Shown one piece after another: positions 51,002 to 60,744 of a stretch of 64,000 nt of DNA. The DNA comes from Setaria digitata (taxonomy: Eukaryota; Nematoda; Chromadorea; Rhabditida; Setariidae). Location: contig RCAB01000177.1 in NCBI GenBank assembly GCA_003640385.1, positions 52,957 to 116,956 on the forward strand. Direction: 5' to 3'. Each line of letters begins with the position of its first letter. Position 1 is the first letter of the stretch. The translations under genes and the position numbers were made by a program. The notes under the pieces are model-generated. The model searched no databases. It saw nothing but the letters and a program-made list of their open reading frames with translations, and was not told where the DNA came from.

Positions 51002-52202
51002 TTAGATGGGATTATGAATCCACTTCGACAGTGGACCATGCTCTCGTACAAGTTTACATGTTGCACCATCTGGTACCAACCTTCCTTCACCACGCATTTT
51101 CTCATATTCGTCTTTGTCCCATTTTGTAAAGCCCCATTTCCTAGATACCACTACAAGTTGACGTCCGGGGAACTTGAATTTCGCTCTTCGAAAAGCTTCA
51201 ACTGCATGCTCTTCGTGCTGAATTGGTAGCTTGCTATTAATTAGCTATTTACTAAGTAACTATTAATCTCTACAACAATTATAGTAGTAATGAAATAAAG
51301 AATTGATAATTTTATAAATTCCTAATGACATCCTGCATTCATTACTTTGAAACAATAACGGATTTCGTTGTAATGGAATCTAAATGACATAAGAATCTCC
51401 ACTTACTTTTCTCACTTAGAATTCAGATGCAAAATCCCTGATTAGCGCTAGACTGCTAATAGAAATTGTTCAAAGGACTCGTAATTTTTGCTATATCACT
51501 GACAAAGACAAACCTGTTCTTTGACTCGAATCGATATCAGTATGTCGCCAATATCAACTCGTGCAACTAAACCTTGGGGTTTACCAAAAGCTCCACGCAT
51601 ACCAGTTTGTAAGCGATCGGCACCTGCACAGGACAACATTTTGTTAATGCGTACAACATGATATGGATGTTTGCGTACGCGCATGTGGAAACCATCTTTA
51701 CCACAATTCTTTACCATATACTTATTAGCACAAATACGAGCTGCCTGAAAATTTCCACAGCGACTTTTGCCACAATCTATCCTGCGGATAAAAGTTTTAA
51801 TTTGAGCATCGGATTCCTTCTTTAACTCTAAATTAATGCCCTATCTTGCTTTACTTAAATGAGAAAGGAAAAAAAGAAGTCTACATAGAATCAAAAGGAG
51901 AGTTAAGAACTGCCTGAGGTTGTCTTAAAAAAAACTCGACTTCTGCAATTCCTCAAACGGAATCAGAAGAGAGCCATTAATTCAATAATTACGACAAAAT
52001 ATACCTCAAGTGCTTCCGAAGAAAGATGCTCTCGTTCATTAGACATTAAATGGACACAAAGAGGAAATTCATCCACCGTAGCTTTTTTCTTGCCTAAATC
52101 AAAGATACGAATTTTCGGATCCGGTACTCCTCGACAGAATCGAGACTTCGGATAAGGTTTGTTCTTGATATAACGGTAGCATCTTGCCGGTCGCCGTCCC
52201 AT
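51002..52202 (-). CDS. rpl-10: 60S ribosomal protein L10 (uL16)
   Basis: Three exons on the minus strand: 52202-52005, 51744-51514, 51217-51002 (TAA). They encode 214 aa, the normal length of eukaryotic L10. It starts [20 protein letters not shown] and contains KNGKDG-like [27 protein letters not shown], and the end [11 protein letters not shown], all typical of L10. L10 sits at the peptidyl-transferase/P-site face of the large subunit and is among the last proteins added to the 60S particle. It is expected to be strongly and constitutively expressed. A 3-base 5' UTR after a TTTCAG acceptor points to spliced-leader trans-splicing, common for nematode ribosomal protein genes. Confidence 0.98.
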
Positions 52203-52205
52203 TTC

Positions 52206-52208
52206 CTG
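52206..52208 (-). promoter_or_regulatory. Probable trans-splice acceptor of rpl-10
   Basis: On the minus strand TTAAAACTTTCAG ends three bases (GAA) before the ATG at 52202-52200. Too close for a normal 5' UTR, so spliced-leader addition is the likely reading. Confidence 0.7.
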
Positions 52209-52340
52209 AAAGTTTTAATTTAATTAATAAGACAAAGTCAGAAGATAGCCATAAATTCAAAAATCACAGCAAATAATTGATACGATGGAAATGCAGTGCT
52301 ACGTGTTATGTCTAATGAGCACCTACTTATGGTTTAAATG

Positions 52341-52564
52341 TTCGTGCTAGTGAGATAAGTGTCACTGATAAGGGTAATAGTGATAACGAATAACCATCCA
52401 AAGTATATAACCCGTTCCTACTAGTGAGATAAGTGTCACTGATAAGGGTGATAGTGATAACGAGTAACCATCCAAAGTCTATATAACCCGTTCGTACTGG
52501 TGAGATAAGTGTCACTGATAAGGGTGATAGTGATAACGAATAACCATCCAAAGTCTATATAACC
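52341..52564. repeat. Tandem repeat of a ~75-bp unit, three copies, upstream of rpl-10
   Basis: Copies at about 52341-52414, 52415-52490 and 52491-52564 differ at only a few positions. Each has GTGAGATAAGTGTCACTGAT, AGGGTRATAGTGATAACGA, CCATCCAAAGT and a TATATAACCC end. It lies 140-360 bases before the rpl-10 start. Each unit therefore carries GATAAG, TGATAA and a TATATAA word. The ORF through it is a repeat translation. Confidence 0.92.
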
Positions 52565-52855
52565 CTAAAACACTTAACTCACGTAACGTCCCCCACACTT
52601 CACCTAAAACTCTTCGAACCACAATTTTCCAGACAGGACCAGGATAATTCATTGCAGCATTCTACCGCTTTACACTTGCACGTCATTTGTCTAGCCACAT
52701 CTTGCGAGCAACTTACGCCATCTGCAGTGAGTGTGGTTATTAGTCTAGGCAGTTATTCAAGTTTATAACATTTGAACTGCTGGCTAAAGTATTCTTGTGG
52801 GAAGGAAGCATTATTCGACTAGTTTCTACATGCTCACAAGAACTCCTTACTCTAT
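52565..52855. other. Non-coding spacer
   Basis: About 290 bases of mixed composition between the tandem repeat and the first remnant of the decayed PDZ copy. No exon seen. Confidence 0.5.
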
Positions 52856-52859
52856 TACT

Positions 52860-54475
52860 CCAAATCGTCCAATAGAGCCTTTTCTCATTTCTAATGTGAA
52901 ATTCCTTGTGATGGAATACTGTCTTTAGTCATAGTTTCTGCTATATGCATTTATATGTTTTGTTCACGGTCTTTCTTCATTTCTAACTCTTTGGATGATA
53001 ATTAATGCTGCAAACTCTGAAACATTTGCAAAATATAGTACGATATGAAATCATAAAATATCCTGATTGGTGCTTCTGTTAATGTTGGGACCGGTTAACT
53101 TGTTTCTTGATTGATTCAACTGAACCATTTTATAACGACTGAAGTGAGGCCATGTTTTTGAGACTTAGGAGCATACTCAACTACAAAAAGATCAAATTCC
53201 CTCAGGGTTTACAAAATACGCATTCATCCAATTAGAAGAGTAATGTTCCAACTGAACTCACCAAGACTATTTTATATTTTTCTCTGAATTATACATCATT
53301 AATTTCTCATATCGTGCAGTATCATTCCCTTAGTTGTTCTGTCATTTCTTTTTTAAAGTGACCTTATCCTATTTGATAAACATGTAGAATTAATTATCTA
53401 AGGTAACGATTTCTATGCTACAGTTATAAGCATAGAAAGCACACTTACGGAAGCACTAACCAAAATACAAACAAATTGATAGTTAAACACTTTACAAAAA
53501 AAAAAAAGGAAGCAATGTACATTCGAAGATGTATTGATACTTTATTGATGATCTAATCCACTAGAAAGGAGCACGTTCGGGAGTTCTTGAAATTACATTT
53601 CTCATGGTTATACTTTTAATGTAACTTACTTAAAATCTTTACGTATCAGTTGCTTTTAAAATGCTTGAATGTCGTCAATTTACAGCGTTGCAGTCTGTCA
53701 TCCATTAAAAAACCATATACGAAACGATGGAAGCACTGTGCAATTAATACCATTAGTAGTAACAGTTATATAAATGCAGGGCAGATTATCGAACTATATC
53801 TTTAAAATAAGCAAATATAGTAGTAGTAAAACTAAAACTCATGCCACAGGTTGTACACAAGGACTGCGCCAGTACCTAGAGCAGTATATTAATGTATCTG
53901 TTGTAATATCCATAATGGTATACTGTCTTTTCGAATACGAAATTAGCTAAAAGTAGAGGAACCGTAAAAATTAGCAATGACAAAAAAAATAAAATAAAAT
54001 AAGAGCCAGTTCTTTGGAGATACTCTCAATAAGTAAGCGAAGTGTGTTGGGTAAATGGATGTCGTGCAGTACGTTGAAGAAGATGAAGATGATCGAGAAT
54101 GCATATTTTAATACACAGAGCTATCACAACAGGAGAATATAAATGTAGAAAAAGAAAGGCTAAAATAGAGAGATGTGTACAGAACATCCGCTTGTATTAT
54201 TGAGAACTGTATAAGACCTGCTGAAACAACAGAGATGAAGAAGTAATTCACAACAAGGATAATAGTTTTTCGAATGGTAAGGAACCATGGGCTTAATATA
54301 AAACAATTAGCAACAGTGTCCCTGTTTCTGTTAAAATAATTGTAAAAAACACTCAAATAATACGGAATTTTCATATGAAATCTAACATTTTATATGATCC
54401 ATTGCCTCCAAAACCTATAATTTCTCCAGAACCATTGTTGAGCGTCGCAAAATTCAAAAAAATTCAAGCATAAAA
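52860..54475 (+). pseudogene. Probable decayed third copy of the two-PDZ gene
   Basis: Short segments in the right order resemble successive PDZ-gene exons. At 52860-52905 the frame reads IEPFLISN where the copies have NKPFGIRI. At 53067-53150 GGTGCTTCTGTTAATGTTGG aligns with the GASANV-coding part of copy 2, then degrades over the GDIILAID part, with an early TAA. At 53688-53762 the frame reads NDGSTVQLIPLVV against KGSSMKVLRAVEV. Near 54375-54470 LPPKPIIS resembles LPKPVTS of the copy 1 tail. There are stops, and the PDZ2 core GDIIK exon is not recognisable. The likeness is partial and found by eye, so chance cannot be excluded. Pairwise DNA alignment with copies 1 and 2 would decide. Confidence 0.33.
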
Positions 54476-55166
54476 AATTGGCATTTCGATGAATTACCTA
54501 ACATTCATGCAGGAAATTTTGCTGAATACGTTCAATTAAATTACAAAACTAAACAATGAAGAGGATCAAAAAGCAATTAAGGATCAATAAATGAAGTAGC
54601 AACTCTACATTGAATCGTCTGGTTCTAGAGACAACGTCGAATTTCAAATTATGCATTGTGCAAAGATTCCGAAATCTCCAAACAATAAAAAAAATGTATG
54701 ATAACATAAAGCTCATTAGAAACACTCATTTTAGCAAATGAAACGATAAGCCGGCTGTTAGGACGAGCATATCTGTGGCTGCCGCCTAACACACCTCAAA
54801 TTTACAGACACTTCCCAACCTTTCAAGAGCCTAACTACATGGACTTTTCCCTTAGGCCATTGTCTTTTTGACTAACTGTTCATTTACATGAGATTAACTG
54901 CTCACTTTTGATGAAGAACATTCAAACTCGCCAGCTGTTTTAAGTGAAAGTATGCAAAGATGTTCATGATTCAATCTGATCTTAAACTGGAACAATTCTG
55001 TCATGGACTGCGCTGCGAACGACTTCCTTCAGTTTCAAGACTTCAGAACAAAAATACGAATTCATTAAGACGTTATAAATTTTAAGTCTTACAAAAAATG
55101 AATGATTTTAACTTAAAACATCAGGAGAAATAAAAAATTCTCAAACAGTACATCACAACACTGACG
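54476..55166. other. Non-coding spacer 3' of the Tribbles gene
   Basis: An open frame at about 54411-54539 (+), after a TTCTCCAG acceptor-like site, reads VERRKIQKNSSIKNWHFDEL to a TGA and may belong to the decayed PDZ copy. Otherwise nothing is seen. Confidence 0.4.
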
Positions 55167-58100
55167 CTATTCGGTAGTAGATGTAGAAGTTGCATTACCA
55201 GCAACAGTAGTAGTGACAGCAATAATAGCAGGAGAAAGATATGTCGATGACTCGTCAGAGCTGTCGTCAGTGACCCCTGTTACCACAGATGAATCGGATA
55301 TGATATCGCACATGATTTGCAAATGTTGTTGTTGCACGCTGCGTACTGCAGACGAGACCGCTGGGACTACCTGATCATCATTTTCGTTGTTTATCTGAAA
55401 AAAAAAGAAAAAAAAAGCTGCTATCATTATTGTTCATTTCATCCCATACTAAAAGAGAGAGAGCAGTTAAAACATAACTTCAAAAGATTACTTAAAGTGC
55501 CTTTTTAAAAACAAAAACTTGGCCTCCAAGGGATTAAATAAAACTGAAATTGAAATACAGTATAAATAAATGCAAACAAATGACTTCATTATACAACTGC
55601 ATCAGAAAAAGAAAAAAAAAAAACATAGAACGAAAGCTAATTACCTTCATAATTCGTCGTGCGAATTCAAAAGCAGGATTCCTGATTACCCCAAGAAGTG
55701 CAACACGTGAGGATGACATTTCTAACCAACCTTAAGCGGGTGTTTTAGCAACTGCATGTCATATATATGAACCCAAAGTGATGGATCAGCCGAAATATAA
55801 AATTTTAAAGCGTACACTTTGCCCATGTAGATCATGCGTTAAGATTTAATAACTTAAAACACCTGGTAAAACAGAACGGAACGATATAACATTAGGATCG
55901 TCCAAACACTGTTCATTCAATGGTATATAAAGAAGCTGCTCAGCGGTGGGGCGCTCCGACGGTTCTTTGCGCAGCATACCAAAAATTAAAGTACGTGCTG
56001 CAAAAAAGTAAATTATGAGAAATTTTAAACATGTAAATGAGCTGAGCTGAACAAAATGCAAGTGCAAAAAGAAATATCACAGTAAAAACGGTTCACAAAA
56101 TTTTGCAGATGTAAATTTTTCCGAAGAAGAGCACGGCCAGCTTATTCAATTTAAAAAAAAAAAAATAATAATGCATACCTGTCTGGGATATCGGGATCTG
56201 CGTAGGGATGCTGAATTTCGCTTTCAGAATCCGATAGAACAACCTCTGGGGTGTTGCATCATTGAACGGATAACTGCAAAAGTTTCTGATGAGTTGACAA
56301 CATGTCACTTCTTCTTATGTTCTGTCGTTTGGTTTTCAGATATTCCTTTACTCATTCAGAAAAGAAATAAAAACTTGACTTTAGGACGCCTGAATTAATT
56401 GACACAAACCTCCCGAATAATAAAACATAAAATAGGACTCCTAGCGCCCAAATATCAGCCGGACGGCCCGCGTACTCGAGAGAATCCTTCAATATTTCAG
56501 GAGCAACATATGCTGGACAACTGTGTCTATCACGCAACCGATCATCTTTGATATTCTCACAAACAAACACATCAAATATATCTCGCAATCTCAATTCTGT
56601 CCTAAAATCATCTGAACGACTCCAATAAATAATGCTGCATTATTAATGGCAGGAAATTTATCACAGGGAGAGAGCAAATTTTGAAGTTCGAGCAGAGAAA
56701 AAAAAAAAAAACTTGCATTTGCTTGTCAGTGAAGACGAACTTTCGTAACTTGACGTCACGTACAACAATCCCACAAGCATGACAAAATGCAATTCCTCTG
56801 ACAATTTTTGAAAATAGTGAAAATGCTTCACTCTCCGAAAGCTTAACTTTTCCCGTCTGAACTTTACTGTGTAGGGTACCATACTGCCAATTGGAAAACA
56901 TGAAACGCTGACCATTATTACTCATGCACACTTCCGTTCCTGACGGCAGCACAAATTCTCTGAAAAGGAGAACATTAAAGAAATACAATTAATGTTGCGA
57001 AATTGAAATAATCTTTATCAAAAATTCCGTTAAAAACAAATAAAAGAGAAAAACATTAAAAATGTTTTCATCTAACTCTGGTCGCATTTTATTTCTTCCA
57101 ATCTCAGTACGGAAAGCAAAAACCTCATCGCCTCTAGATCCTCATATTTCCAGTAATTTTTGGCTTGATTCAGACGATCTGCGACTGTTAACAGTTTCTT
57201 ATATTGCTCGTTCTCAATAAGCTAAAAAAAGCCAAATAAAATACTCAAACTATGAATTTTGCAGAAATTCGAATTTTCAGTAACATCCAGCACTGAACAG
57301 CAGCCTTAATTCAGATACATTTCGCAATTGATGCTAACCTGACAGGTTTTCACAATCTTTTTTTCGATATGATATGCAATAAATTCTTTTCCAGCACCAA
57401 CTAACTGATAGCCACAAACTACAGTGTTATTTACTTCCGGCCATGACCGATAACCCTGGAACAAGTCGCATCATTGTTCATTTTTTCTTTTCCCCGAAAA
57501 CGACATTGTATGATAGATAAGTCTTTCACCGACCTTAGTGGAATCCTTAGCATAACAAACGGGACTTTTCGACTGACTGTCACTTAGTTCTGACAGTGTA
57601 AAGTGGTCGCCGTGAACTGCCCCAACATCTAGCGAACGTTTTTTTGCATCACCACCATTATCTTCTGAAAGAACTGCAGGACTTAAGAATTCAACTGTAA
57701 AACTTTATATAGCAAAACTATGACAAGCAAAATTTTTCTGAATAGATAAATCGCAATTATTTCCATAAACTAGAACTGAGGGAAAAGTTTCGAACAAACA
57801 AGCAGTTTGGAAAAGATGAAGCACTAATTTCAATGCTGTCCAAGTTTCCAAATTTACTTCTTCCTATTCTTTTTCTTCTGTTTATGCATTCCATAAATTA
57901 TGTTTTCATTTCCCGAACAAAAAATTTCTGCATCTAATTGGAGTTTGTCCCAAGCAGTAAAATTTTATTTCAGATGATCTTTGTGCCCAGCTATGATTTA
58001 CCGTGCACATAATGCTCCTATACCGGAGATTTGAATGCGATATCACACCGTCAAAGAAACTCGAATTGTGAAAACACTACCAACAGTGTTAAGATACTAA

Positions 58101-58788
58101 ATTTACCGGATTTCCGGCAAATATCAGGTATACACTGACTGGTCTTTCTTTCAAAATAACTTAAATTGTGTGTAAAGAACGTTAGGAGATAAGGTAAGTA
58201 TCACATACGACACAACAGGAACTAAATATTACGCCGAAATTATTTTCTGAATTGTTAACTTAATTTACTCTATAAAAATGAATATTAAAACATTTACTAT
58301 GACAGAAAGCAAGAGTAGAATGACAATAAAGGTAAATTAAGGTAAATTTTTTGGAAGCCTCAAATAATATAGTAATGAATTTAGAGAGGAAGAAATTTCG
58401 GAAATTTGATAAGAAATACTATGCTATAACTACTAAGAATCAAGCAATTACTCAATTCATACAAGGCCTTCATAAAACCAGTAAAAGATATCTCAGAGGC
58501 CAATTAAGGCACTACTGGTTTTAGTACTGTGGAAAGCATACAGTTCGTACAACACAATGATATAAACATTATAATACCTTGGGAATAATCACTTGCAGCG
58601 AGACTATTTATCGGTTCGTCTCCTTGCTGGGTGCTTGGATGTAACATAATTCGTGGAAGACGTCGTGCTGCTGTACGTTTTCTGCTTAGGGCATCATTAC
58701 TTCGCGCAGTTGTCGCATCACTCTTAGGTGAGGATGGTTTATGAGATGCTGAAATCGACGACGAGGTGCATTCATCGACAGGATACAT
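55167..58788 (-). CDS. nipi-3: Tribbles-family pseudokinase (NIPI-3-like)
   Basis: Ten exons on the minus strand: 58788-58578, 57664-57534, 57455-57339, 57221-57124, 56959-56713, 56601-56410, 56273-56179, 55997-55863, 55721-55645, 55394-55167 (TAG). They total about 509 aa. The catalytic loop reads VVRDVKLRKFVF, the Tribbles signature. SCPAYVAPEIL and ADIWALGVLFYVLLFG replace the usual activation and F-helix motifs. The DFG is absent (LRDIFDV). The VAIK-lysine region (KEFIAYHIEKK) appears to lack the lysine. RKEPSERPTAEQLL closes the kinase fold. The last exon holds NDDQVVP, close to the COP1-binding DQ(L/I)VP of Tribbles proteins. Expected role: scaffold that brings targets such as C/EBP factors to a COP1 ubiquitin ligase; in C. 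elegans NIPI-3 acts in innate immunity and development. The junction 56713/56601 does not keep frame with GT-AG; all others do. A CAG at 58808-58810 suggests trans-splicing. Confidence 0.88.
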
Positions 58789-58807
58789 TGGTATCAAGAA
58801 GAATTGG

Positions 58808-58810
58808 CTG
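58808..58810 (-). promoter_or_regulatory. Probable trans-splice acceptor of the Tribbles gene
   Basis: On the minus strand AAATTTTCAG ends 19 bases before the ATG at 58788, with no in-phase upstream exon seen. Confidence 0.45.
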
Positions 58811-59879
58811 AAAATTTATGCTTATTTGCTTACTGTCAAAGAAATACAGGCTTCACGAAATTTCACCAAAAAAAAAAGTTGAAGAATTTTTTCATGTGAA
58901 TTTATGAACAGCGGTAGCTTAGTATCGTCATAGCATAAGCAGTAATACCAAAATTTAGTTCAGCATCATTTAAATATTGATTTTAAAATTTCCTAGTAAA
59001 TGGTAATATGATGGATTTTTCTATTGCATAGCTAAATTTTCCTTAGATGTAAAGTGAATGCAATAAATTGCAAACTATAAATATCTCACAAGTTAATTTT
59101 CACCGTAACTATATTCCAAACTTTAGTCACTAGCTTATCAACTTACAATAATAAAATTTTGCATCATTTAAGCTGAGAAAAATCATAAAATCAATAATGC
59201 TTTGCTTCTTAGCACTATTTATTTGTTTAATTTTTAGAAATGAAATGAAGAAAATTTTTACCGCGAGCGTCGTACCCGTACAGTTTTTGGAAGGCTAATT
59301 GTATGATAATTACAACGTAACGGCAAGATTCAGATGCTTTTAGTAATTCATTTTAAATATAATTAAATAACAATGCCAATATGAAACAAGTGTACAAGTA
59401 GCAGTGATGCCTGTAATTATCATATTAATTAATGAATCAAAACTGAAAATGAAAGCGATGTGTGCTGCTAAATGTAACAGCACGTACGAACTGCAAACAA
59501 TATGCAAATCTGATGGACTAAATTGCACAATATTTAAATACTGTGAGTAACGATATTGCGAAATTCATTGTTTTGTAGCTATTGTTCAATCGACTGCAGA
59601 TAAACTAATCATGCGATCAGTGCCGATCATGTGCATGCATGTTGCATGCTCGTGCAATAACATACAGTCCTATGCAAATAGACATTATCGAATTCGTTAG
59701 TTTTATAACAAAAGAAGGAGTATGTGAGAGAGGGGAGAGGATGCATGAAGAGTAACACACATAAGCAGGTGGTGATAAGGGTGATAAGAGAGGCTATAAA
59801 TGATAACAACGAGGATCAGCGAGATAAACAATAAGTGTAGTTGGGAAGAAATGACGTTTTACAGGTGAGAAAATAGGGA
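58811..59879. other. Non-coding region upstream of the Tribbles gene
   Basis: About 1 kb, A+T-rich, without credible exons. A small palindromic cluster of TGCATGCA-like words lies near 59631-59650. Confidence 0.5.
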
Positions 59880-60744
59880 ATGAAGTCGATATATATATAC
59901 ATATCGCTGCTCCAGCTGAGGAAGAGACCCGAAGAGCACACAGAGGCTCAGCGTGCCGAGGTGACGTCACTGAAGGAGCAATGTGAGGCTGGAAGTGATC
60001 TGAATGCAGGAAGGATGACGTGCACGCTGAAGCTGCGTAATGCTGCACCCCGCGAAGCCCCAAACCGCAACTGCGACACGTCCTAACCCTCTCGTCACTA
60101 ATATTTCATCATAGCTCCCAGTCAATCCAGCCGCTCTCTGCGTGCATGTCCATGTGAAGTGTTTGTAGTCCGTCTGTGTCGGTAACAGTATCGGTCGAGG
60201 ACTAGTGCTGACGAAATCCTGAGATGGCGAAAGAAGTTGCGACAGGTGACGAGACAGGAACTTGTCGGCACGGAGCCGCTGGTTATCATCTCATCTGAAC
60301 ACTCTCCAAGTTTCTCTTCCAAAACTTCCCGGACAAGGGGAAAGTCGTTGCCTGAAACTTGAAATGTGCCTGATTCTGGTTGTGTTGATGTACGTAATAG
60401 CCACGTTATGAAATGGACAACACGTGATTCCGTACAACGCGTTGCGTTATGGAACAGAGGACGACCTAAAACCAACAAAGTAGATGCCTTCATGCTTTCA
60501 GATTCTATGTACAGGTGTAGCATCTTTCCAGACTGACCAATGGTAAGCCAGATCTGCTAACTTGACTTCATTCTGTTTAGTTTCTTGTGTTGGCTGAAGT
60601 GGTAGGAACTTCAGAAGATACGGATCAATGGTTCGTTTTTCTCTCGGAATAGTTGAATGGGAAGGCAAAAAACATTTACTTGCAGTCATCCATTCTCGAA
60701 AGCGACATCATCAACAGTGTTAAAAGAACTCCATTTCTGATGAA
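59880..60744. other. G+C-rich island with overlapping protein-like frames on both strands
   Basis: This segment is visibly richer in G+C (about half in 59920-60480) than its surroundings. Minus strand: ORF 60689-60498 (from MTASKCFLPSHS) overlaps ORF 60523-60122 (133 codons, containing DFPLVREVLEEKLGE) in a shifted frame. A one-base frame change near 60520 would connect them. Plus strand: 59912-60086 contains RAEVTSLKEQCEAGSDLN, and 60208-60537 reads open except for one TGA (KLRQVTRQELVGTEPLV, then RDSVQRVALWNRGRPKTN). I recognise no family on either strand. It may be a decayed or frameshifted gene. A palindromic TGACGTCA (CRE-type) lies at 59962-59969. Confidence 0.35.

Noticed and set aside
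52327..52551. 74-codon minus-strand ORF with repeated blocks
   Set aside because: It is the translation of the 75-bp tandem repeat.
54108..54374. 88-codon minus-strand hydrophobic ORF
   Set aside because: Hydrophobicity follows from A-rich sense DNA read in reverse; no splice sites or family match.
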